From assembly GCF_007859315.1 (NCBI RefSeq), contig NZ_VOHA01000005.1, forward strand, positions 310,001-374,000: a stretch of 64,000 nucleotides of DNA, read 5' to 3'. The notes beneath the pieces were generated by a model. It made no database searches, was not told the origin of the DNA, and was given only the letters and a program-made list of their open reading frames with translations. Each line of letters opens with the position of its first letter. Within the stretch, counting starts at the first letter, position 1. Source of the DNA: Reyranella sp. CPCC 100927 (GTDB taxonomy: Bacteria > Pseudomonadota > Alphaproteobacteria > Reyranellales > Reyranellaceae). Position numbers and translations under genes: made by a program. This document shows positions 25,302 to 34,197 of this stretch, one piece after another.

Positions 25302-26726
25302 ATGTCCGAAACAAAGGACCTGCTATCGATCTACGACTCGGCCCCGCTGAATTGGCGCTACTGGGTAAGCCTGGGGCTGGGTATCGCAACCACGATCTTC
25401 GACTTCTTCGACTTCTTTCTGGTGAGCTTCCTGGTTGTGGTGCTGGCGCCACAATGGCACCTCACGTTCGGTCAGTCCGCGATCATGCTGCTGAGCGCCG
25501 GCGTTGGGGCGATCGTGGGTGCCCTGTGTTGGGGCGCGCTGGCTGACATCTGGGGCCGCAAGAAGCTGTTCGTCGCGGGCATCCTGCTGTGCGCCGTGGC
25601 GGCCGGCGCCGTCGCGTTCATCCCCGATGGCGCCTGGGTGCTGTTCTCGGTCCTGCGCTTCCTGGTGGGCTTCGGCGTTGGGGCCGCCGCGGCGGTCGGC
25701 CTGCCGCTGATCGTCGAATATACGCCCACACGCTATCGCACGGTGATGACCAGCGCCGCGGTGATTCCCGTGTCGTTCGGCATTCTTGCCGCGTCGCTCT
25801 CGGCGGCGACCCTGCTGCAGATCCTGGGATGGCGCGGCCTGGCCGCACTGGGGTTCATTCCGATCCTGCCTGCCATCGGCATCGTCCTGATCATGCCGGA
25901 ATCGGTTCGCTGGCTGGTCTCGCGCGGCCGTACCATGGAGGCGCGCGCGACCATGGCCCGCTTTTGCGCCATCCCCGAGGCCTCGTTGCCGATGCCGACC
26001 GCCGCGCCGGTACCACCAGCCTCGGCCAGTTTCACCGACCTGCTGGCCGATCCGCGCCGGCTGTGGCTCACCATCATCACGTGGTTCGGCGCCAGCACCG
26101 CCAGCTATGGCGTTTTCCTCTGGGGACCCACCATCGTCGCCTTGCTGCTGGGCCTGGCCCCCAAGGACGCCGCACACCTGTTCGTCTACGTGAGCCTGGT
26201 TGGCATCGTGGGCCGCGTCATCTTCACCTTCCTGCCCCTGCGGATCGGGCGACGGCGCAGCGGCGAGATCATGGGCTACGGCATTGCCGTCACCCTGGGC
26301 GCGGCCGGCCTGTTCTACGACCAGTTCGCCGCCGGTTGGCCGGTGTTCATGATCATGATCGTGTTGGGCGCCCTCTTCTTCGACGGTGGCTTCTCCAACA
26401 TCGGACCCTATTCGGCGGAGATCTTTCCGGTACGCCTGGCGGCGCGCGGCGTCGGCCTGGCACAGGCCGCCAACGGCGTCGGCAAGATCGCGGGCCCGTT
26501 GTGCCTGGCTCTGATCGCCGGCACCGGCAACTTCGTCTCGCCCAAGGCAACCGCCGAGGCGGTGACACCGGCCTTCCTGTTCCTCGCCGGCTGCGGGTTG
26601 CTACTGGGTCTTGCCTTCACTTTCCTGGGTGTCGAAACCCACGGCAAGGCGCTGGCGCTCACGGAGGCCGACCCGGGACAGGCTTCCGCCCAGCAAACCG
26701 GGTCAGCGCGAACATCCTTGACCTGA
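25302..26726 (+). CDS. MFS transporter, aromatic acid/sugar porter type
   Basis: Twelve-helix major facilitator protein of 474 aa. The FDFFDFFLVSF first helix, a loop 2-3 motif GALADIWGRKK and PESVRWL after helix 6 are typical of the AAHS/sugar-porter groups that import aromatic or small organic acids with protons. ATG 25302 has GGGAGGA 6 nt upstream; the frame is open further upstream but overlaps the hydrolase gene. It is third in the hydroxylase operon and probably takes up its substrate. Confidence 0.9.
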   Translation: MSETKDLLSIYDSAPLNWRYWVSLGLGIATTIFDFFDFFLVSFLVVVLAPQWHLTFGQSAIMLLSAGVGAIVGALCWGALADIWGRKKLFVAGILLCAVAAGAVAFIPDGAWVLFSVLRFLVGFGVGAAAAVGLPLIVEYTPTRYRTVMTSAAVIPVSFGILAASLSAATLLQILGWRGLAALGFIPILPAIGIVLIMPESVRWLVSRGRTMEARATMARFCAIPEASLPMPTAAPVPPASASFTDLLADPRRLWLTIITWFGASTASYGVFLWGPTIVALLLGLAPKDAAHLFVYVSLVGIVGRVIFTFLPLRIGRRRSGEIMGYGIAVTLGAAGLFYDQFAAGWPVFMIMIVLGALFFDGGFSNIGPYSAEIFPVRLAARGVGLAQAANGVGKIAGPLCLALIAGTGNFVSPKATAEAVTPAFLFLAGCGLLLGLAFTFLGVETHGKALALTEADPGQASAQQTGSARTSLT

Positions 26727-26777
26727 GGCGTCAAAGACAACTCCATAGCGAAGGGAAGAAACGCTACGGGACGACTG

Positions 26778-28334
26778 ATGTATCTGACGCAGGGATTACG
26801 GCGTGCCGGCCAGCTTCGGCCGCGGGAGAAATCGACGGTCTTTCGCGATCGGCGGCGGATCTGGTCGCAGACGGTCGAACGCGTGGCCCGCCTCGCCGGC
26901 GGACTGCAGGCGGCGGGCGTTCGCCCTGGCGACCGGATCGCGATCATGGCACTGAACAGCGATCGCTACTACGAACTGATGTACGCCATCCCCTGGCTGG
27001 GCGCCGCGATGGTGCCGGTCAATACGCGACTGGCGACGCCCGAGGTCCGGTACATCCTCGAGGATTCCGGTGCCCGCGTCCTGTTCGTGGATGGCGCCAT
27101 GAAGGCGCACGCGACAGCGCTCGCCGGCAAGCTGTCGACCGTCACGGCCGTGTTCTACCTCGACGACGATGCCCTGCCCGACGGCATGCGCCGGTTCGAA
27201 GATCTTGTCTCGGCGCCGGCGGCTGCCGATGCCGGCGCCGGCGGCGAGACGCTGGCCGGCCTGTTCTACACCGGCGGCACGACAGGCCAGTCCAAGGGCG
27301 TCATGCTGAGCCACAACAACCTGGTGTGGAACGCGATGAACGCCATCGCCGGGCTGTTCTTCGACAGCGACACCACGTACATCCATTCCGGCCCGATGTT
27401 CCATCTTGCCGACGGTGCCTCGACCTTCGGCGTCACGGCCTGCGGCGGCTTCCACGCCTTCGTGCCACGCTTTGACGCTGCCGATTGCCTGGAGACCATC
27501 CAGCGCGAGAAGGTCACGCACGGCCAGTATGTGCCGACCATGATCAACATGCTGGCCAATCATCCCAAGGTGAAAGACTACGACCTGTCGAGCCTTCGAT
27601 ACATTCTCTACGGCGCCTCGCCCATGCCTGAAGGCGTTCTGCGCAAGGCTTTGGAGGTTTTCCCTGGCTGCCAGTTCATCCATGCCTACGGCATGACTGA
27701 AGCGGCGCCGATCCTGACCCTGCTGCCGCCGCGCTACACCACGCTGGACGGCCCCTATGCTGGTCGCATCAAGTCGTGCGGACTGGCGGCGCATACAGCC
27801 GAACTGAAGATCGTCGACGAGAACCGCCAGGAAGTGCCGCGCGGCACGGCGGGCGAAGTCGCGGCGAAAGGCCCGATGATCATGCTGGGCTACTGGAACA
27901 AGCCCCAGGAAACCGCCGCGGTCCTGAAGGACGGCTGGTACTACAGCGGCGATGCCGCCACGATGGACGATGAGGGCTTCGTCTTCATCGTGGACCGCCT
28001 GAAGGACATGATCATATCAGGCGGCGAGAACGTCTATTCGGCCGAGGTCGAGAACGCGATCTCACTGATGCCGGGCGTGGCCGAGGTGGCTGTGATCGGC
28101 ATTCCCGACGCCAAATGGGGCGAGACCATCCACGCCGTGATCGTGCCGCGAGCCGGCGCTAACCTGACTGCCGAAGCGGTCATCGAGCATTGCCGCTCGC
28201 AGATCGCCGGCTACAAGTGCCCGCGCTCGGTCGAGTTCCGCGAGACGCCGCTGCCGCTGTCCGGCGCCGGCAAGGTGCTCAAGCGCGAACTGCGGGAGCC
28301 GTTCTGGAAAGGGTATGAGAAGCGGGTGAATTGA
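26778..28334 (+). CDS. Acyl-CoA synthetase (AMP-binding family), copy 1
   Basis: Adenylating CoA ligase of 518 aa. AMP-binding P-loop YTGGTTGQSKG (near 166-176), YGMTE near 303, GDAATMDDEGF near 394, SGGENVYSAEVEN near 414, and the C-terminal catalytic Lys in GKVLKRELR. It activates a carboxylic acid as the CoA thioester; the family covers medium- and long-chain fatty acids, cyclohexane carboxylates and aromatic acids. It follows the MFS gene by 51 bp, so it probably activates the imported or hydroxylated acid. A second ligase lies 400 bp downstream. Confidence 0.93.
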   Translation: MYLTQGLRRAGQLRPREKSTVFRDRRRIWSQTVERVARLAGGLQAAGVRPGDRIAIMALNSDRYYELMYAIPWLGAAMVPVNTRLATPEVRYILEDSGARVLFVDGAMKAHATALAGKLSTVTAVFYLDDDALPDGMRRFEDLVSAPAAADAGAGGETLAGLFYTGGTTGQSKGVMLSHNNLVWNAMNAIAGLFFDSDTTYIHSGPMFHLADGASTFGVTACGGFHAFVPRFDAADCLETIQREKVTHGQYVPTMINMLANHPKVKDYDLSSLRYILYGASPMPEGVLRKALEVFPGCQFIHAYGMTEAAPILTLLPPRYTTLDGPYAGRIKSCGLAAHTAELKIVDENRQEVPRGTAGEVAAKGPMIMLGYWNKPQETAAVLKDGWYYSGDAATMDDEGFVFIVDRLKDMIISGGENVYSAEVENAISLMPGVAEVAVIGIPDAKWGETIHAVIVPRAGANLTAEAVIEHCRSQIAGYKCPRSVEFRETPLPLSGAGKVLKRELREPFWKGYEKRVN

Positions 28335-28366
28335 CCGCTACATGGTGCGCCTGTCGAGCCAGGCTG

Positions 28367-28588
28367 CTATGCCCGGCGGCGTCCCATGAACACGCAGGCC
28401 AAACCGGCCACGACGGCGACGATACCGGCGACAGCGGGGATCGGAATGACGCGCTGCTCCTTGGCCTCGACCGACAGCGGCCCCAGGTCGAGCACCTGCT
28501 TGGTGTCGGTGACCACGATGTAGGGCACCACCAGCGCAACGATACCGGCAATCACCAGCACAATTCCCAGAATCATCAGCGGCCGCAT
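28367..28588 (-). CDS. Small two-helix membrane protein
   Basis: Protein of 73 aa with two predicted membrane helices (about 4-25 and 51-69) joined by a polar segment containing LGPLSVEAKEQR and ending RRRA. Short proteins of this pattern are widespread and unnamed. It is the only minus-strand gene between two CoA ligases. Hydrophobic pattern and start at ATG 28588 support coding; no function can be given. Confidence 0.65.
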   Translation of the reverse strand: MRPLMILGIVLVIAGIVALVVPYIVVTDTKQVLDLGPLSVEAKEQRVIPIPAVAGIVAVVAGLACVFMGRRRA

Positions 28589-28737
28589 GAGAGTCCTCTA
28601 TTCCTGTCGCTTATCGGCATCACCAGCGTGCCGGTATTAACGCTGCGGCCATGTCGCGGTTCCCTGCCCTACGACGCGCTTGCAGACGCCCGTAAACCAC
28701 CTACTCTCGCCTGAGTTTTCCATCCCATCGTCGAGTC

Positions 28738-30288
28738 ATGCCTGCCACCATCCCCTATTACGACTGGACCGCCCATCACGCCGACCGCCGCCCATCCCAG
28801 CGGGCGATTCATGACCTTCATACGGGTCGGACATTCACCTACCGCCAGCTCGACGAGCGCTCACGACGCCTGGCCGCCCATCTGCAGGGCATCGGCGTCG
28901 GCAAGCCTGACCGGGTAGCGCTGCTGGCACCGAACTGCCCGGAGTTTTTCGAACTGCAGTTTGCCTGCGGCAAAATCGGCAGCGTGATGGTGCCATTGAA
29001 CTGGCGACTGACCATACCGGAGCTCGATTACATTCTCGGCGACTGCGCCCCCAAGGTGTTGATCCACGATGCCACGTTCCGGCCGCAGGCCCAGGAACTC
29101 AAGGCGCGCTGCGGCATCCCGCACCTGCTGGAGATCGACATCGACCGGGCTGACAGCAGCTATGAGCGCGCCGTTATGGCGGCCAACCCGACACTGGCCG
29201 CGACGGCGCTGACGCACGACGACATCAGCACCATCATGTACACGTCGGGCACCACCGGCCATCCCAAGGGCGCCATCATCACGCACGGCATGACGTTCTG
29301 GAATGCGGTCAACCTCGGCATCCCGGCGATGATCTCGCCGGCCACCGTGCAGCTGGTGGTCCTGCCCCTGTTTCACACCGGTGGACTCAATTGCTACGCC
29401 AACCCGGTGCTGCATGCGGGCGGCACGATCCTGATCATGCGGACCTTCGAACCGGGAGCCGCGTTGGATCATGTTTCCGATCCGACGCTCGCCATCACGC
29501 ATTTCTTCGGCGTGCCAGCCCCGTACCAGTTCATGATGCAGCACCCGAAGTTCCAAGGCGCCGACCTGTCACGGCTGCGCATGGCCGGCGTCGGCGGTGC
29601 GCCTTGCGCGCTCACCATCCTGGAAACCTGGGCGGCGCGCGGCGTGCCGCTGGTCCAGGGCTACGGCATGACCGAAACCAGTCCGGCAACGACGATGCTC
29701 GACGCCGTCGACGCCATTCGCAAGGTCGGATCGGCCGGCAAGCCGCTGCTGCATACCGAGGTGCGTATTGTCGATGAGGCTGGCCGCGATGTCCCGCGTG
29801 GCAACATCGGCGAGCTATGGACCCGAGGCCCCAACATCACGCCGGGCTACTGGAACAAACCGGAAGCCACAAAGTCATCGTTCGTCGGGGGCTGGCTGAA
29901 AACAGGTGATGCCGCGCGCGAGGACGATGAAGGTTTCATCTACATCGTCGATCGCTGGAAGGACATGTACATTTCCGGCGGCGAGAACGTCTACCCTGCC
30001 GAGGTCGAGAACGTACTGTTCCAGCTGCCGCAGGTTGCCGACGCTGCGGTGATCGGCGTGCCCAACGATCGCTGGGGCGAGGTCGGCAAGGCTGTCCTCG
30101 TGCTCAAGCTCGGCGAGGCGCTGGTCGAGGCCGACGTCATCACCCACTGCCTGGCGCGCCTGGCCAAATTCAAGGTGCCGCAGTCGGTTACCTTCGTCGA
30201 GGCTCTGCCGCGCAACGCCACGGGCAAGGTGCTCAAGCGCGAGTTGCGTACCCAGTTTGTCGGCACCGCCACGCCAGCGATCACATAG
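28738..30288 (+). CDS. Acyl-CoA synthetase (AMP-binding family), copy 2
   Basis: Second adenylating CoA ligase, 516 aa, clearly related to copy 1 but divergent. P-loop YTSGTTGHPKG (near 165-175), YGMTETSP near 311, GDAAREDDEGF near 391, SGGENVYPAEVEN near 412, and Lys in GKVLKRELR. It likely activates a fatty or aromatic acid. The 149 bp upstream holds its own promoter region on the plus strand. It ends facing the PAAR gene. Confidence 0.93.
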   Translation: MPATIPYYDWTAHHADRRPSQRAIHDLHTGRTFTYRQLDERSRRLAAHLQGIGVGKPDRVALLAPNCPEFFELQFACGKIGSVMVPLNWRLTIPELDYILGDCAPKVLIHDATFRPQAQELKARCGIPHLLEIDIDRADSSYERAVMAANPTLAATALTHDDISTIMYTSGTTGHPKGAIITHGMTFWNAVNLGIPAMISPATVQLVVLPLFHTGGLNCYANPVLHAGGTILIMRTFEPGAALDHVSDPTLAITHFFGVPAPYQFMMQHPKFQGADLSRLRMAGVGGAPCALTILETWAARGVPLVQGYGMTETSPATTMLDAVDAIRKVGSAGKPLLHTEVRIVDEAGRDVPRGNIGELWTRGPNITPGYWNKPEATKSSFVGGWLKTGDAAREDDEGFIYIVDRWKDMYISGGENVYPAEVENVLFQLPQVADAAVIGVPNDRWGEVGKAVLVLKLGEALVEADVITHCLARLAKFKVPQSVTFVEALPRNATGKVLKRELRTQFVGTATPAIT

Positions 30289-30322
30289 GCTCCAGCCGGG
30301 CGCGACGCCCGCGCTTCACGGC

Positions 30323-30610
30323 TTACGGCGCATTGCCGATCAGCACGGTCGGCAGGCCCTGGACGATTACGCCACCATGTCCGGTCGCATCGCCCAGACG
30401 GGCCGCCAGCAGCTTGCCGATCAGCACCGTCGGTGATCCGACGGCGATCGGGTCGGTCGGACCGATGCAGATCGCCAGATCGGTGATGCGAGCCGCTGGC
30501 AGGCTGCCGATCAGTACCGTAGGGCAGCATGGCACCGCAATCGGACCACCGCCGTGGATGGGGCAGACATGCATGTCCGTCATCCGCGCAGCCGGCATGT
30601 TGGCGGTCAT
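30323..30610 (-). CDS. PAAR domain protein
   Basis: Small protein of 95 aa, a PAAR-type spike tip. Three repeats are visible: PAARMTDMHVCP, PAARITDLAICIGP and LAARLGDATGHGG, each followed or preceded by PTVLIG. Family members sharpen the VgrG spike of type VI secretion systems or related contractile machines and carry effectors. The start is ATG 30610, where the repeat begins. There is no C-terminal toxin extension and no vgrG, hcp or effector gene in the window, so it is an orphan. It stands between a CoA ligase and the debranching enzyme. Confidence 0.88.
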   Translation of the reverse strand: MTANMPAARMTDMHVCPIHGGGPIAVPCCPTVLIGSLPAARITDLAICIGPTDPIAVGSPTVLIGKLLAARLGDATGHGGVIVQGLPTVLIGNAP

Positions 30611-30722
30611 GCGATGATCTCCCACAGCAGCGGTGCCGCAACTGCGGCGCCGTGGGGAGATCAACAGCCTGTGGTCACATTGCTTCCATCGCGCCTCTCA
30701 AAATAGAGACGGCATGGAATCT

Positions 30723-32894
30723 TCAAATTTGGTTCAGGATGCGCACCGAATCCTGGTCCCCGCCGTCATTGACGACCACGACCCGCTCGCCAACGCGCTG
30801 GAAACTCAGGTCGATTCGCGTATCGCCCAGCATGAGCCCCTGCAGGGCAATGCGATCGATGCCGATGGGCAACGACGGCCGATTGATGTGAATCTCGCGG
30901 TGCCAGCCATCGATGCGCAGGCCAAGGCAGGCCTGCAGGATCATGAACATCGCCCCCGACGACCATGCCTGCGGCAGACAGGCGACGGGATAGGCAATGG
31001 GCGATTCACCCGGTGCGCGGGGAAAACCACAGAACAGCTCCGGCAGGCGCATGCCGAAATGCACAGCGGTTTCGAATGTCTCGCTCAGCAGACGCACGAC
31101 ACTCTGGCGATGGCCATAGCGCGCCAACCCGGCCGCGCAGAGCGCGGTGTCGTGCGGCCATACCGAGCCGTTGTGGTAGGACATCGGATTGAAACGCGCC
31201 TCGCCCTGGGCCAGCGTGCGAATGCCCCACCCGTTATTGAACGACGCCGACAGCAGTTGCTCGGCCACGCAGGCGGCACGGTCCACCGACGGCAGGCCGA
31301 CATAAAGCAAGTGCCCGGCGTTGGACGCCCGCACGCGACACATGTCCCCGCGCCCGTCCATGGCCAGACCGTAGAAGCCGAGATCCGCCATCCAGAAGCG
31401 CGCTTCGACCGCCGTGCGCAGCGCCTGGGCACGCGCCAGCCAGTGTGCAGCCTGTTCGAGATCGTCACGCCGCTGTGCCAGATCGGCCATCGCCCGCAAG
31501 GCGCCGTAGACATAGCCTTGCACTTCCACCAGCGCGATCGGCCCGTCCGGCGTGCGACCATCGGCATGGAAAATCGAGTCGCTGCTGTCCTTCCACCCCT
31601 GGTTGGCAAGGCCCGTTTCAGCGCCACGGGCATAGTCGAGAAAGCCGCGCCCGTTGGCGTTGCTCTGCTCCTCGATCCAGCCCATGGCTGCTTCCAGGCT
31701 GGGCCAAAGCTGGTCGATGAACGCCAGATCGGCGGTGCGCGCGGCATAGGCGCCCGCCAGAATGACGAACAGCGGTGTGGTGTCGACGCCACCGTAGTAC
31801 TTGCGGAAAGGCAACTCGCCCAACGCCGTCATCTCGCCCTTGCGCGTCTCGTGCATGATCTTGCCGGGCGCGGAGTCCTGGAACTGTGACGTCTCGTAGG
31901 CCTGGTTCTGCGACAGGAAGGTGAGCACGCCGCGGGCGAGCGCAGGATCCAACCACAGGGTTTGCAATGCCGTCACGATGGCATCGCGGCCGAACGGCGT
32001 GGAGAACCAGGGGATGCCGGCGTACGGATATGGACCGGTCGACAGCTCGGTCGTCAGCAGAGCGAGGTCGGCGCGCGACTTGTCGATCCAGTTGTTGAAC
32101 AGGCGGCCCGAGCTGCGCAGTCGCGCACCGCGACGGCGTTGTGCTCGCATGCTGAAGCGCGCCCGCGCCGCCGCGGCGCGAAAGCGCGTGCGTCCGGGCC
32201 TGGTGGGCTGATCGGGGCCAACCTCGATGTAGAGCTCGACGTTACCGTGTTTGCGTACCGCCAGGATAAAATCGGCGCGATCTGTGGTCAGTTTCAGCGG
32301 CGCCGTGGAGAAAGCCACCACGGAGGACCGCACGATGTCATCCAGCCCTTCGTAGCGCAGCAGCACGGAATCGGTACCGATCTGCGGCGCAGCCACCTCG
32401 CCCCGCATCGGCCGCGACTGGCCGCGCACCTCGAACATGTCGCGGAAATCGGCGGCAAAGACGATGGATAGAGGGACGTTGGTGTCGAAATCGCCGTAGT
32501 TGCTCAGCGTCAACCGCTCGTACAGCCGCTCCTGCCACAGGAAGCGGGCCCGTTCGATGTGGATCACCCCTTCGGGGATCGATTGCCCGCCCAGCGGCGG
32601 CAACGGCCGGTTGGTCAGATGCGACGTGAACAGGACGTTGTCTTCGCTGAGCGACGCCCCCAGCAACGATGGCGGCTGCCCGGCCAGCGACAGCGCGAAC
32701 CGTGACAACACGCGCGTGTCGTCCCGGAACATACCGTCGCCGGCACCGCGAATATCGCCGAAGGTGTCGGTAACCAGAAACGTATCGCCGTGCTTCAGCG
32801 CGAAGTGGTGCGCTGCTCCTCGCGGGACCGGGGTCGCTTCAATGGCGGGCAGCGCTTCGCCGCCGGTATCGGGGGCACGGGTCGGCTCCATCAT
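30723..32894 (-). CDS. Glycogen debranching-type amylo-alpha-1,6-glucosidase
   Basis: Protein of 723 aa with an N-terminal GDE_N_bis domain (about 30-215, HGDTFLVTDTFGDIRG) and a C-terminal (alpha/alpha)6 barrel related to glycogen debranching glucosidases (about 260-710; IPWFSTPFGRDAIVTAL, GWKDSSDSIF, YHNGSVWPHD with likely acidic catalytic residues). It trims alpha-1,6 branches or other alpha-glucosides; the exact substrate is unknown. Its ATG overlaps the stop of the glycosyltransferase by 4 bp (ATGA at 32891-32894), so both are cotranscribed. This pairing suggests a joint role in storage or stress glucan metabolism. Confidence 0.9.
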   Translation of the reverse strand: MMEPTRAPDTGGEALPAIEATPVPRGAAHHFALKHGDTFLVTDTFGDIRGAGDGMFRDDTRVLSRFALSLAGQPPSLLGASLSEDNVLFTSHLTNRPLPPLGGQSIPEGVIHIERARFLWQERLYERLTLSNYGDFDTNVPLSIVFAADFRDMFEVRGQSRPMRGEVAAPQIGTDSVLLRYEGLDDIVRSSVVAFSTAPLKLTTDRADFILAVRKHGNVELYIEVGPDQPTRPGRTRFRAAAARARFSMRAQRRRGARLRSSGRLFNNWIDKSRADLALLTTELSTGPYPYAGIPWFSTPFGRDAIVTALQTLWLDPALARGVLTFLSQNQAYETSQFQDSAPGKIMHETRKGEMTALGELPFRKYYGGVDTTPLFVILAGAYAARTADLAFIDQLWPSLEAAMGWIEEQSNANGRGFLDYARGAETGLANQGWKDSSDSIFHADGRTPDGPIALVEVQGYVYGALRAMADLAQRRDDLEQAAHWLARAQALRTAVEARFWMADLGFYGLAMDGRGDMCRVRASNAGHLLYVGLPSVDRAACVAEQLLSASFNNGWGIRTLAQGEARFNPMSYHNGSVWPHDTALCAAGLARYGHRQSVVRLLSETFETAVHFGMRLPELFCGFPRAPGESPIAYPVACLPQAWSSGAMFMILQACLGLRIDGWHREIHINRPSLPIGIDRIALQGLMLGDTRIDLSFQRVGERVVVVNDGGDQDSVRILNQI

Positions 32895-33967
32895 TCTCCC
32901 GCCGTCTGCAGCAAGGGGTGATCAAGATCGTCATCATCCAGGCGTGTCAGCCGTCGATACAGCGCCAGGTATTTGTCGGCCATGGTGAATGACGAAAAGC
33001 GGCGTTCAAAGACCTGGCGGACATGACGGCGATCCAGCATGTCGAGCCGCCGTACCGCGTCGACTGCTTCCGCCTCCGTTTGCACGATGAAGCCGGTGAC
33101 GCCGTGATCGACGATCTCGGTCACGGCCCCCTCCTTCCACGCGACAACGGGCGTACCACACGCCATGGCCTCGATCATGACCAGGCCGAACGGCTCGGGC
33201 CAGTCGATCGGAAACAGCAGCGCCCGTGCATTGCCCAGGAACGCCGCCTTCTGGTCATCCCCGATCTCGCCGATGAAATCGATACCCGGCTGGTCGAGCA
33301 GCGGCTCGATCGTTTCGTGGAAATAGGTCCGATCGACAGGATCGACCTTCGCCGCGATCCTGAGCGGCAGATTGGCTTGCCGTGCGATGGCAATCGCACG
33401 GTCAGGCCGCTTCTCCGGCGAAATGCGTCCGAGAAACGCGAGGTAGCCGTCACGACCGTCCGACGATGGCTGGTAGAGGTCAGGCGGCAGGCCGTGATGG
33501 ACGGTCGCCATCCAGTTGGCAAAGCGCAGTGGCGCGCGTTGGTTGTCGGAAATCGACACCAGCGGATAGGTGTGCCACCGGCGATAGGCGTTGGACAGGT
33601 CCTTCAGGTCGAGACGACCATGCACCGTGGTCAGCGTCCGTGTGGCGCGATGCTCGAAGAACGGAAAATGCAGCATGTCGGTATGAAAGTGCAGGACATC
33701 GAATGTGTCCTCCAATCGGCGTACTTCATGCAGCAACGTGAGATGAGCGGCGAGATCCGACTTCAGCGGTGACGGGTCCAGGCGAATCGCCTGGTCACGC
33801 ATGGCGACGAGTTCGGCCTTGGTGCGTGCTTCGGCACTGGCGAACAGTGTAACGTCGTGCCCGAGATCGACTAGTGCGTCCGCCAGATGCGCGACCGTGC
33901 GCTCGGTACCGCCATACAGCACCGGCGGCACCGCCTCGTAGAGAGGGGCGATCTGCGCGATTCTCAT
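32891..33967 (-). CDS. Glycosyltransferase family 4
   Basis: GT-B fold protein of 358 aa with the GT4 N-terminal loop (IAQIAPLYEAVPPVLYGGTE) and the C-terminal nucleotide-sugar site, GRISPEKRPDRAI near 189-201 and the E-x7-E stretch PEPFGLVMIEAMACGTPVV near 257-275. It transfers a sugar from an NDP-sugar, retaining the anomeric configuration. ATG 33967 is chosen because MRIAQI starts the first beta strand. It is upstream of and overlapping the debranching enzyme. Confidence 0.92.
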   Translation of the reverse strand: MRIAQIAPLYEAVPPVLYGGTERTVAHLADALVDLGHDVTLFASAEARTKAELVAMRDQAIRLDPSPLKSDLAAHLTLLHEVRRLEDTFDVLHFHTDMLHFPFFEHRATRTLTTVHGRLDLKDLSNAYRRWHTYPLVSISDNQRAPLRFANWMATVHHGLPPDLYQPSSDGRDGYLAFLGRISPEKRPDRAIAIARQANLPLRIAAKVDPVDRTYFHETIEPLLDQPGIDFIGEIGDDQKAAFLGNARALLFPIDWPEPFGLVMIEAMACGTPVVAWKEGAVTEIVDHGVTGFIVQTEAEAVDAVRRLDMLDRRHVRQVFERRFSSFTMADKYLALYRRLTRLDDDDLDHPLLQTAGE

Positions 33968-34073
33968 GGCTGCTATCCCCACGGACGCCGATCCAACGAC
34001 GCGACCCGAAAAATCTGGGGCATTGCGCTGGCGGTTTCAAGATCGCCGTGTCGTCAGTCGTCAGCGCGCGCCT

Positions 34074-34101
34074 CTCATTCCCGAGCGCAACGAGGGATCT
34101 T
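34074..34101. repeat. Dispersed palindromic element, family 1, solitary arm (copy E)
   Basis: One arm only: CTCATTCCCGAGCGCAACGA followed by GGGATCTT, 2-3 changes from the consensus arm. No second arm within 200 bp. It lies in the 230-bp gap between the glycosyltransferase start and the GNAT stop, and is probably a decayed copy. Confidence 0.75.
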
Positions 34102-34197
34102 TTCCGCCATGAATGACCTATCGACCATCCAAGCTTCCTCGCCGCGCCCGAAGTAACAGGGAACGGCAGTTGGCGTGGCACGCGCTGCGCAACGCAT

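Noticed and set aside
22840-26726. Complete mhp-type phenylpropanoate operon
   Set aside because: No extradiol dioxygenase, hydratase or aldolase accompanies the hydroxylase.
30298-30310. Terminator between acyl-CoA ligase 2 and the PAAR gene
   Set aside because: A 5-bp GGGCG/CGCCC stem is common by chance at this GC content and lacks a T run.
30323-30610. Part of a local type VI secretion locus
   Set aside because: No vgrG, hcp, tss or effector-immunity genes are found on either side.
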